NCBI GenBank assembly: GCA_936440205.1
Contig: OW387138.1
Span: forward strand, 51,723,526-51,787,525
Source: Lepidonotus clava
Taxonomy: Eukaryota; Annelida; Polychaeta; Phyllodocida; Polynoidae
Length of the DNA: 64,000 nt
Direction of reading: 5' to 3'
How positions within the stretch are numbered: position 1 is the stretch's first letter; the number at the start of each line of letters is the position of its first letter. Both the position numbers and the translations under genes were made by a program. A model generated the notes under the pieces. It was not told the DNA's origin. It did not search any database and saw nothing but the letters and a program-made list of their open reading frames with translations. Positions 11,661-22,596 of the stretch are shown here, in pieces.

Positions 11661-13546
11661 TGCTGTGCGCGGCCACAAATTGCGCAAATACGAAGTTAAT
11701 GCAGTCAGTCTGTGCGTCTCCGGTATAGTATCTTCACAATCTGCTTGTGATACCAGGTGCATAGGACATAACAGTTTAACTATGCACTGCCTGCCCGCCT
11801 ACGAAGTCAACTCCCCTTTGATACTTTGCAGGCGTTGGGCGTCAGTAGGTGCCCGTCAAGGGGCCTGACCCGCCACCTGCACGAGAGCTCTCTTATTCAC
11901 AAGTTTTCCCGCGTGGCGTCAGTCTTAATCCCCCCCTCCAAGCATCAAGGCATATGACGCCTAATCACCACAGACATACCAGTCCCACAGACTGGCACAG
12001 AAGAGTTGCGCGCACGTGTAAAAGGACAAGCACAGTGTTACAGTGCTGCAATTGCGCTAGACCAGTGCATCAATAGAACTGTGCAAAGTTCGTGTTAAAT
12101 CCCCTATGTCCGTCCCTTCGTCAAGGTGCATCCAGACCATTAAACCCATTGCCGAAGATAAGAGCTTAACAAGGGTCTCCTCATAGTCGGCGTCAGCGAA
12201 ACTGATGCCGGCCTGGGCTTAATCTTATTGTTCGCCCACAAATTGTTTTATAACGCAAAGCAGGCCTGACTTAACCCTCTAAAGCTTTTGTCCCTCTCTA
12301 TTGTTATTTTAGTCCCCACAAATTCCCCACAAAGACCTATAGTATATATTAGTACCATGAGTCGTATGACGATTTGCAGGATTTAAATCAATCTAAAGTA
12401 ACTGATGTAACCTACAGGCGATATATCCCCCCCCCCCTGATCCGCCACATCATTTTGGCAGATATTCTGGTTCCTAGCCACCAAATTGAAAAAAAGGCCA
12501 AATATGTGTCCTCTTTGAACCAAAGGGAACCAACCAACCAATTAACTACAATATGTGATTTTCCCTACATTTATAAATATCTTATCCATGCATATCTCAT
12601 GCAACTCACATGATTTTTAAAAAAACATTTAACACAAATGGTCATAGGCTAAATTTTTAAGGAATTGTAATTTCAACTCAAGTCAAGATTTTTCGTTCCC
12701 AGGGCATGGGCCGGGGGGTAAATTATGAACCGGCCACCGAATGGTTTTAAAGTTTATGTTATAATCTTTCCGAGTATGTTTGAATTATTTGAATTCAACC
12801 TTCTTTACTCCTATATTTTCGCACAAATTTGTTGTTGGTATATTTGATCTCTATAATCAATCAGTTAACTTATATTTGTTTTGAAACAGTTTTATTTTCA
12901 ACCGGACATCATATATGTAGTGCTATCAAGTTTCACATCTGCGCACCATATTAATATGTTTTTTTTTTACTAATGTCATTACGAGGAACCGGGAGCATAA
13001 TTCTCCAACCATCGCTCCATGAGAATTAAAAAAAACAAGACAGTCAAAGTTTCTTATAAGATCTTCCTTTAAAATCACTTTTACTGGATTTCTTAATATT
13101 AGTGAAAACTAGCTCGTGATCATAAGTTCCAATCTAAAGTACCATCTTGATTTACATATTCACAGTTTGACGCTATTAAATCATTATCAGAATTATAAAG
13201 TGGGGGGGGGGGGGGGTACTATCTTCTACATGTTGTTTTACATGTTACTTTTTTTTTAATTCTTTACACTTTTGTGAGCCTGATTTAAATATATAAATAT
13301 CAACATTGAAACCACCTAGGGAGTTTCATCAAATTTTCACTCTCCTATACCGAATATTCATGTTTTCACCACAGACATCCCACCTCTGCTCTAAGACAGA
13401 AACAGAAGCTCAAGAAAGGTCTTCTTGCAAACATACATGTTTTATTCAATAAATCTAGTCAGGCATAAATAAATAATATTATATGTAAACACAAATTATA
13501 TCACACTTTTGGTATTGTAAAAACGTATATTATATAAAAGCAGCCG
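11661..13546. other. no gene recognised; poly-G run
   Basis: AT-rich sequence with homopolymers, including a run of about 16 G near 13202-13217. The plus-strand frames at 11849-12076 and 12374-12613 show no domain or coding bias. Confidence 0.45.
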
Positions 13547-15247
13547 TCATCGGTTTGTACAATACAAAGCAGCCGTCATCAGTCTTGCGCCAAAGGAACA
13601 GTCGTCACCCTCAGGCACCCACAGGCCTATGGAGTCCCGGTTCTGGAAAAGAAAAATCAAAGCAGTTAGTTATACATTCCAGAGTCCAAGACTCAAACTA
13701 CAATCATTATCTGAAATCAGCCCTTGTCAGATATAACCAGATATAACTAATAACATATAATATCACACATACACTGCCTATAGATCTCTTTTTGTAGGGA
13801 ACTCAGTTTTACCCACCTTAGTCCGTGTAAGGGGAGAATTTAACTAATACTCCTCGAACCATGAATGCATTGGGTCACCAGCTATTAGTTGTTTCGAGCA
13901 TGCATATGGGTTCTACTCCCGAGTAGGCCGTGTTTCAGTTAAAAATCCTAACCTTTAACATACACTTACCTATTCTGTTGCACACCTCTCACAGATCACC
14001 TCGCCCTCCAGGATTGTTGCAGGCTCATATTTGGCACACGCCGAGTGAAACACAGCGTCACAGTAGCTGCACACCAGGTATATTCTGCAAATTTAATACA
14101 TCAAGTCCTTAACCAATGTTTTTTCCTTGTGTTCAGTACCGGTCATTAGTGTAAAATATTGACTAGGTAGACAAGTGATGGCATGCGCTTTATACAATTT
14201 TGGACCTTGCACTCATGAAATAAAGACACCTTGGGCTTGTAATACATACCTATATTTTGTGTCAAAGAAGACACTTCGCGGGGCAAATACACGGAATTCC
14301 GTGTTGTACGTCTCCATGTCGACATCCCGCACATTTTTCAGGTACTCCAGTCTACCTAAATAAATGACAAGACTATTTATAGCCATTCAGTAATACCGCA
14401 GTCAATACCGCCTCAGCCTTGTTTGTATTCATGTTTAAGGTAGAATGTTTGGTACATAATGTAAGCTTAACAGTTGAGCAGGTACAACTCTATCTCTTAC
14501 TTAAAATGAATGTCTTATGCAACTCAAATCAATTTAAATAGTAACGGGTTGATGGCCAACAATCCAATATTTGTGGGTCATCTTTAGAATTACCTTTGAG
14601 GGTTCTTCTCCACTAAGGAAGCACTCCCAGTCCGCATTACTGTGTACACTACTGTCCCCTTGGCTGCTGCCAAAGAGATCCGAGCTGTAATCAAAAATTT
14701 AAAGTCAACAATATAGTTGCCGTACACGTACTTAACAATGGGTGCATGTGCTCATCAATGGCTGGAAGAGAATAACATTTCTTGATGTTTGCTTTTCCAT
14801 TTGGAGTACGCTATAAAAGGCGAGCAGTTTGTAATAGGCGACCGTAAGGTGTGGGTCACACCTGTACATTCACAAGTAGAGTGTGATAGAGGAGGTGTTA
14901 GGAACTGTGGCTTGGTTTCCATGCAAAATGTTCAATTTATTATCCGGTTGGTTGAAAGATCCCTGGTTTTTTGCCTTTCCAATTGGCCGAATGGACCGGT
15001 ACTACTGAAAATTTTGCCTCCGTATGGCTACAAGTCCCATTTATCCACCTTAATCATACGGTCATCGGAACTTTAATAATGTAATAGCACAAGTTAACGC
15101 TTAAGATCACTTGGGTCAATGGCCCTATACAGTCGTGACAGTATAATAAGCAATAACAAATAACAATCACCTCATGAAGCTTTCAGTGTCTGACAGTCTC
15201 AGCTCAGGGGAGGTGGCTTCGTCATGTGTGGGAGCCGCTTCGTCCAT
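13547..15247 (-). CDS. gene A: spliced gene with acidic N-terminus and PHD-like C-terminal zinc half-finger (possibly decayed)
   Basis: Exons on the minus strand, judged from coding bias and splice signals: 15247-15171 (MDEAAPTHDEATSPELRLSD...), 14684-14594 (SDLFGSSQGDSSVHSNADWE...), 14355-14250 (RLEYLKNVRDVDMETYNTEF...), 14084-13970 (CSYCDAVFHSACAKYEP...VICERC) and perhaps 13642-13547 (NRDSIGLWVPEGDDCSFGAR...). The Cys/His spacing C-x2-C-x4-H-x2-C...C-x2-C matches ligands 3-8 of a PHD finger; ligands 1-2 are not visible. Joins 1-2 and 3-4 are in phase, but 2-3 is off by one unless an alternative donor is used. A TAG sits immediately before the donor of the fourth exon, with coding-like sequence after it. 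An upstream exon ending near 15654 (MEISNVASTLRA) could extend the N-terminus. No family is assigned. It may be a decaying host gene or part of an old DNA transposon. Confidence 0.55.
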
Positions 15248-15654
15248 CCTGAGCCGCCGCCTCGACTTTAACGGGGCCGTGGGTGTTTCAGGCGTCCTCC
15301 GTCACTTCGGCTTCTTGGGGTTTGGGCTGGAACAATATTAATTGTATTTTCATAAAGCTCACGGTAAAAAAGCATATGACAATTACTCCGCCTAATACGT
15401 TACAATTATACTCCTCTATTAACACACCCGTGTTACGGCATGGGTATAAACAAGCACTCGGTCCAAGTGGGTTGAACATGTATGTGGTGGTGGGGCAGGT
15501 TGTAAACAGAGACCAGCTGTTCTGACCAGCTTTGACTTAGATACTGTTGTATACAAACATGGTGAACTGCCTAGAAGTGCATGGACTCGCTTTAAAAAAG
15601 GTAATTATTGGACACCAATGGGTATCGACAAGAATTACTCACCTGGCTCGCAAA

Positions 15655-18600
15655 GTAGAAGCTACATTGCTGATTTCCATTCTGTTTGGTAGTTGGAAAG
15701 ATAGTTGAATGTGGTGCTACCTCTTTTGCTCGGTCGGGCGAGATAGTAACAGAGAATTTAGGTCATGCGTGGGCTGAGCCTTATACCCTGCATGCGCCTA
15801 CCTACCTGGGGTATACCATTGGCATTTCCTCTTGGTAATTTGTAATTAATTTATCTGACAAAAAGAATCCCCAAGATATTTTAGGAGGAAGTATTTTTGC
15901 AACTACCACTTTATATTTAAATGTGTAGTTATTTAGAATCATTCCTTAACCTAAGGTCGCGGCCCTAGGTCGCAACATTCTCAAGGCGTTGTGGTAGGAT
16001 TAATATTATTGCGCCTATCCGAGCTTAACCGTACTCTAATGCAACTCACATTTTCCACATAGCCCCCATATCCAGTTGGGGTCCATATTAATTTTTATTG
16101 GTTTTATTGGTTAACACGGGGTCATGGGAGCCATTAGAGTATGAAGTCAAGTAAAGATAATTCATAAAAAAACTTATCACGATAAATATGTGGCCAATGT
16201 TGATGTCATTGGGTTAATTGATATGGTCTATCTTAACTTAATGGAAGTAATGGCCAAAAAGCGATGGGTCCCTTGACTCTCACTGTGGGAGTGACCAAAC
16301 ATGTGTTTCCCCTTCCCTCTACCACCCCATCTCCAATTGTTTGATCGAACCTTAAGGGTCATGAACTTTACATATCGTTTAACCGCCGTTTATCACATGC
16401 CTATATTATATTGTTTCGATAGCCCCTCCACAAAAATGCACGAGTAAGGAACTTAATCGTGTTGTGGGCCTGTGACTGTGTGAATGCCGTACGGGCGTAA
16501 GTGCCATAAATAATTTTTTTTTGGCAGAGCATCTCTTTTGTTTGGAGGGCTAGAAGAAGGAAATAAAGGGAAGTTTTTTAAACCAGATAAGGAGTGAAGG
16601 TCTCCGAAGGATATGCGGTGACCAGGTGGTGATCCACCACATCCTGACCGGCCATGGATGTTTCGACTAGCCTCACCACTACGGTGGCAATATAGAGGCA
16701 ACCGAGAGATCCGTGGCCGATCTCTGTGTCGAACAATTTTTCGACTTTCTAGGAGTTGCCCTTTTCACTTACAATTTTGTCCGGATAGCTTAATGTCGCC
16801 CTTATAATCGATGAAACAATATCTTGGTGCAGGAACACAGTTAAATTTTGATTTTCTATTTTGTACTGGTCCTGCTTATGCCGAATTGGGAAATCCCGAT
16901 CAGGGATTCGCTGATGGCATGCTTTTGAATAACATGCCTAACAGCATTTCTTGGCAAGTTAACATAAAGTTTGGCCAAAATTGATTTTACATAATCCGAG
17001 TCACTGATGAACTGGTTGATTTTTAAGTTTGGATCTGAATTACAACCATTTTTGTCAAGGAGGTGGCAATTCCCGAAAAGAATGTTTGGGTGGATGTATC
17101 CGCCCTGACACACCTCATGATCTCTACAGATCCTTCTCACCTTGTAATCCCGCTCATTATAGATTTGAACTGTGCAGGTCCGATAAGCCCTAGGCCCCAC
17201 TACCCTGGGGGCAATGGGTATGCCGTACCTCTCTGGGTTGGAAGGGCCGGCGTATGCCATGATGTTCAGTCTTTGCGACAGAAGTGGCAATGAACCTCCT
17301 GAGGAGTTGCTCAGAATTTAAGTTCAATAAACACGAAACTCTTTTGTATTGTGCATCTGTCCGACGTCGTGACAACAAGTTTCATATAACTAAAGCCATT
17401 CTAATGGTTAAATAATTGTATTACTTGATTCACCATCTAAGAGATAGTAAATCAACGGGAAAAGCCTTATCTTGGTGAAAGAACAGTTTTATGTTGACTC
17501 ACTCTAAACCAGACCACAACATACTTGGAGTGTCCGTCAGTCCATCTGAATATAAGGATCCTCCAACCGACTGGTGCATCAACAAATTACTAATCAATTA
17601 AATTATAAAAAAACACATCAACATGGCTTTGCACTATCCATGAGCTTGACCATCACCTTGGACCATTAGGGTCGACCACATTCGAATTAACGGCCCGCCG
17701 GTTCTGGGTCATTTCCGTGGACATCCCCCCCCCCCTCGCCCTACCGCTAGATATCAAACAGGGGGTTGCTAATAGTTGATTGTGGCAGTTGGTAAATTCA
17801 TCTCAGATTCCCAGTCCGACAAAAAACCAAATGCTTTACATACCATCTTTTTAACACTTCAAAATAACAACAATTTACTTAAGAATGTAATTTTATTTAC
17901 CACAATCAAAGGAACATCACAGAGGCCGCTTATCCAAAAACATTAATAAATGTCACAGAAACTTAAGAATTCATACTAGACCCATGCTCTAAGAAAGGTT
18001 GACTTTTTCATCCTTTGACAGTCATTTATGAAGCATGTAAATCACCTCATAGGAACTTTAAATTCATTTATTGGATACCTAAGGATGTAGAAGACATTAT
18101 TGTCTTTCCTTTAAGTGGTTATGCAACATTGTAGTCCACTTTTTAATGATTTGATGCGCAAAAGACCTTTCATATCACATATTTTCACATTTACAACTGA
18201 ATCATATAGTAAATCCCCATAGAGAATCTCTGAAATCATAAACTTTTGCACTTTTTGGCCATTTTGAATTTTTAAAGATTTACCTGTAAAATTATGAATA
18301 TACATAACAGTCACTAACATTATACATCATTGTAATCTTCAAGTAAAGACAGATATGCCTAATAAATTTATTTTCACATATCACAAACATTACATTCTTT
18401 CTATAGAGCCTCAAATCAGATTGTAGGACTTAATGGTAAAAGTTTTTTTCATTTTTCCAATTTTGGTGCTAAATAGAACATTTTCATTCTATGATATGTT
18501 CTACAAAACAAGTCTGGATGGATTGTCCAATTCATTCTGAATCCTATGGTATATGAAGTAATAATGTAGCTCATTTACCTAAAAAGTTATGGTTGTTTGA

Positions 18601-19355
18601 AAAAAATGCCTTTTTCCATAACTTTTAAAGTCACCCTTTCTTGGTGCACAGGACTTATAGCACCACGCATATTTTTTCATCCCCCCCTTTAACTAGGAAT
18701 ACATGTACATTTTATTTGTCTGGATACATTCCTGCAGGTTGCTTCCGGACAGATTATCCTTCTACATCACACCAAAATATGTGCGCTTACAATTGTTATC
18801 TCTCATGGTTTGGGATATCAGGAAACCCCCGTCGTTAAAAAACCCGGCCAGAACCTAGGAAATTAATTTGTCATAAAATAACATCGCATAATATAAATAA
18901 CTACCTTTTTTTTAAAGTAACTCCAAGCTCGCCAAATTTCCCACAATATTGGAGGTAAGTATACTCTCAAAACAACACAATATGTACAGAAATGGACTCT
19001 TAACCTGCTTATTCTAAACATTCAATAATCTTAACAAAATCAAGTCGTTTGTACTAGCGGTTTGCCACAGACAAAACTACATGCATACTACTTGGTCCTA
19101 TGACCAAAGGGCAAAAAATTTACTCGAATCTGTAAATGAATTTCACGGTACAACCTGTACAAAACTTAAACACATGCTTAGTGTGGTTCCCCATATTTTG
19201 TAACCACCGAAAAAGGCTATATCTTTTCAAAAATCCTAATACTATAAAATACCCTGTAAAACATTATACAAGGACGGTGGTATAACCTTGAGCAATCGAA
19301 GGAATGTATGGTAAAGCGCAGCTGGTGATAAATAACACACTAACACCTTCTGTCA
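15655..19355. other. no clear gene; one unrecognised minus-strand frame (16856-17290)
   Basis: The largest open frame is minus 17290-16856, about 144 codons including a segment YNERDYKVRRICRDHEVC. It has no recognised domain and unremarkable codon use, so it is not called as a gene. The rest is AT-rich with no coding signal. An aataaa near 17325 is followed by TTGTATTGTGCATCTGTCCG, which is LTR-like, but no second feature supports an LTR. Confidence 0.35.
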
Positions 19356-20619
19356 CTAAAACTCCATTTGCCCCATTACCAGAAATCCATCAGCGTCAAT
19401 CCCTTGAAAATATCCAGAGGGCGACCATACGGGGAAGTCCTTTTCTCCAGCTACTACAGCTGTCGGCACCTGCCTAGTCCGCAGCGCTTCACCCGTCAAG
19501 TTGGCGAAGTGCCTCTTTAGGCTCTTCTTGACATCGTTGTTTTCAATGTTCTAAATTTTCATCAGTAGGAGGCGCGCCCACTGGGTGTCCACGTCATCCT
19601 AATTTTGTTGGGACTGGATGGGGTCAGAAAAGGAGACACTGACAGCTGGCTCACATCCTGAAGAAGTGTGCCGACAATTAGCACACCTTCCTGTAATGCA
19701 AACAACCATGCAAATAAGCTGATGTGACAGAAGATAAAATTTATAATATTGTTTCGGTATTGGTTACTTGTTTCGTCAAATATTATAGCTGTCTCACCAT
19801 TGCCTTTATACGCCCAATCACCGTCCAGACTTTAAAAATACTATTCACATACAAAATTGACGGGTCTTGTGATCAGTCTGGTTAGAGCTGATTAAATACT
19901 ATTATGCACGGTACAAGGTTGCCCTTTTTAATTGGTCCATCTATTAATGTGCTTACCTTTTCTATATAATCGTACGATGAGGTAGTCGGTAGTCCACTAA
20001 GGGAGGGGCCAAGGAACCCCAAGCGTGTCGCCATGTCGACATGACGTGCTGTAGCCAACACTCCCAACTTCTCATTGTCTCTATACTGGACGTAAAAGTC
20101 CCTCAACTTGTCGAAATGTCTCCTGACTTGGTCAGCTAAAAATTCAAATGAAAAATACTAATTAAATATTCATGACCGGTTTTGCACAATCCGTTATAAA
20201 TATGTTATCCCCAGTCGGTCGCAGATACTTGGTCCGGCTCTCCGGGACTCCTCTCGCTTTTACCACAAGTTTTTACAATATTCGGATTCATATTTATTTA
20301 GTTGTTTAATCTGCGCTTGCCCAAAACTCACAGCAACACAACTGTATGTTTACTGTAAGACTATGAGCAATAATGGCGGAGTTTACTTACGGGGCGCCCC
20401 AACGTCCTCTCCTATCTTGGTGTACACTTCCCTGTTATTCCGTGTACCTGTTGTTCCGTATGTGCTCGTCTCGTATAAACTCGTGTGCCTTCCAAACCAG
20501 TCGATGAGCAGGTCCTCTTGGTAAATTGTCCAGGTGTATGAGCGACCGAATAACGAGGACTTCTTGTACGCATGTTGTTTGTTTAAAAGTGGGCCAAATT
20601 GGGTGGTCACGTGACCCAT
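19356..20619 (-). CDS. gene B: MADF/SANT-like (Myb-type) DNA-binding protein, four exons, 212 aa
   Basis: Exons 20619-20391, 20135-19957, 19690-19655 and 19550-19356 join in phase with GT-AG borders and total 639 bases. The 104 bp third intron has donor gtgagc and ends ctactgatgaaaatttag, a good branch point and acceptor. Residues about 33-105 look like a MADF or related Myb/SANT domain: TWTIYQEDLLIDWFGRHTSL, then Y-x-KIGEDVG, then QVRRHFDKLRDFYVQY. This is the expected pattern of a tryptophan and acidic start, a central Y-x-x-I, and a closing LR-x-x-Y helix. MADF proteins usually act as sequence-specific DNA-binding transcription regulators; such domains also occur in Harbinger-type transposon proteins. 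The start was chosen as the only ATG of this frame upstream of the domain. A CRE (TGACGTCA, 20675-20682) and an E-box (cacgtg, about 20609) lie near the start. The protein is short and C-terminal residues about 150-212 are unassigned. Confidence 0.7.
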
Positions 20620-20674
20620 CCAGCCTTCTGGAAACAACCTCCACTGCAGAGAGTTCCATATCAAAATTTAAGTG

Positions 20675-20715
20675 TGACGTCAGGCCCCCCCACCCCCCCT
20701 CCCCCCTCTACCACG
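20675..20715. promoter_or_regulatory. CRE site and polypyrimidine tract upstream of gene B
   Basis: TGACGTCA at 20675-20682 is a perfect CREB/ATF palindrome about 56 bases upstream of the chosen gene B start. It is followed on the plus strand by a C-rich tract (about 20685-20711). The same TGACGTCA occurs upstream of the recombinase gene at 22560-22567. A promoter role is inference. Confidence 0.4.
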
Positions 20716-22169
20716 ACCCATGCTGCCCGCCGGTCAGCTTTAACACGCACTGTTACAAAGCCGAGTCAAAAGTAGGTCAATCCAACATGACGGGCTCGAC
20801 CCACGCTTGACTCACCCACGCTTTCAGCTTTAACAGCTCGAATTGACCCGCAGGCCCTCATCCATTTTGTTTGTTTTTATTTGTTTTTTTATTAATATAT
20901 ATATTTTTTTTAATTTTAATTTTTATAAGGTAAAATGGACTACATAGAGAATTGTTTAAATAAACAAATTAGCTGACTCCCTATATATCAGAGTCGGCCC
21001 ACAAATTAATTGGCAGATGTTCTAGATTCATGTCAAGATAATTTTTCATTTCAAAGTCGGGCCTGCCAGAGCTACGGCCATGGCCACCACCACAAATCGC
21101 ATACATGCATATGGCCCCGCCAATTTCAGGTGCTCGCTACAAAATCGCACAGATGGCAATTGGCCCTGGCTTGTCCCACAACCAACCGGTAGGCCCACGC
21201 TACACATCACATGGATAGCTGTTTGAATTTCACATCAGCCTCGCCTCTTCCTGGGTATCGAAATGAGGGGATGATAGAAGAGGTGTTTTGTCCCATGTAC
21301 TAACCTTCTCTCAATCTCCCAAGTCCTTTTAAACCAAATGTAAGTAAGTCAGGCGTAGCCACAATCCCAACTATCACAACCAAGAAATTAAATCCGGAGA
21401 AAGGCATGTCATATATTCCCAAATCTAAAATAGGTGTTACTAAGTCATCAAAACCAGAAACGATTCGCCAGGGGGCCCCCTCATGACAACCGTCTCAATT
21501 ACTGAGAGGCCTCCATCACACGTCATCGACGGTACGGCAAGACCCCTAGCAAAGAATTGTATGAGTTAATGGCAATCCCCAGTCGGATTGCGCCCAGCTC
21601 TTAGTAGAGATACTTTATTTTATTCTGTGTTGTTGGTGCGCGCACCCTTTTTTTGTAATTATCATGTTAAATTCAAACACTGATTAAACAACTGGTCCGG
21701 GGCCCCAGCCCAGAAGAAATGGGCTTGGGCCAGTGAATATGGAAACACCTAAAATATTAGGCTTTAAAAAAACAACAGATTCTATTAGTCAACTCATCAT
21801 TGAAGTTTTAAAAATATTTCTGTTATTCAACTAAAGGATTGCCTTGTGCGAGTGGAAAGATGGCTGGGCTAGTGAATTTTGAAGGCCAATGGCCGGGGGA
21901 CCAGTGGCATAAATTAAAATGCTAATATCACAGCCTGGTTATGGTTCCCTGCACTGTATTTCTATTATCAGGTTTCTTGTCTCCACAATTTATTTTGTTG
22001 TTTTCAAAGTAGGGTGCAGAAGCACCCTTTTCAAAAATTAGCTGTCAGTTTCCCGCTAGCCAATGTATAGCCATCATTGCGATGTGTAGGGGGGACATAC
22101 AGAGCTCTCACCCGCGTCTAACTACAAGGTCTTTAAGGTAGAAGAGGTGTTTACAACTGCGCAGCTCTA
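20716..22169. other. no gene recognised
   Basis: Intergenic sequence with a T/A-rich low-complexity stretch near 20870-20930. The plus-strand frame at 21010-21192 has no domain. Confidence 0.4.
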
Positions 22170-22321
22170 TAGGAAAACTTACAGAGGTTAATCGTACGAC
22201 CCTGAATACGAGGTGGGCGTCGAAAATGTCCTGCCCGAGGCCGTTAGGCCGAGGGCAGGACTTTTTCTGACGACCCACCGAGTATTCAGGGTCGTACGAT
22301 TAACTGAGGTCTGTTTTCCTT
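22170..22321. repeat. 150 bp hairpin (inverted repeat) with TCGTACGA palindromes
   Basis: The left arm (about 22170-22234) and right arm (about 22252-22321) are reverse complements with a few mismatches. Each contains GTTAATCGTACGACCCTGAA (22188-22207) or its complement, and the loop is GAGGCCGTTAGGCC-like. The short palindrome TCGTACGA in the arms recurs in the first intron of the recombinase gene just downstream. It could be a MITE, a transposon end, or a recombination site. Confidence 0.7.
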
Positions 22322-22379
22322 ATATTATATATCATAATTAAGGAATAATTCAAGAAATAACGCCGTTTTCACGAGCGGA

Positions 22380-22596
22380 GCAAAGTGGGCCGTACGGGAC
22401 GTCCGCCATGTCTGTTAGTAACCACCGTTCTCATTGGATCGCCGGACGTCCCTACGGACCGCCCCTGCCCTGTTAGATCCCTTCCCATTGGCTAACGACG
22501 TCCCTATGGACCGCCCCTGCCCTGTTAGACCCCTTCCCATTGGCTAACGAGTCGTCGTGTGACGTCACACTGGGCGTCCCAGCAGACGACCACAAA
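22380..22596 (+). promoter_or_regulatory. CpG-rich promoter with inverted CCAAT boxes, a 54 bp duplication and a CRE
   Basis: Three ATTGG (inverted CCAAT, NF-Y type) motifs lie at about 22434, 22487 and 22539. The last two sit in a tandem duplication of about 54 bp ('ggacgtccctacggaccgcc' at 22443 and its copy near 22498, each ending cccattggctaacga). A perfect TGACGTCA lies at 22560-22567. The ATG of the recombinase gene follows at 22597 in good Kozak context (aaaATGG). This layout is typical of a TATA-less polymerase II promoter. Confidence 0.6.

Noticed and set aside
13202-13217. Poly-G run
   Set aside because: Simple homopolymer, no further structure.
16856-17290. 144-codon minus-strand frame
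   Set aside because: No recognised domain, average codon use, no promoter or splice support.
16440-17390. Possible LTR-like block ending near aataaacacgaaactc
   Set aside because: Only a polyadenylation-like motif supports it; no TG...CA ends, target duplication or second copy was seen.
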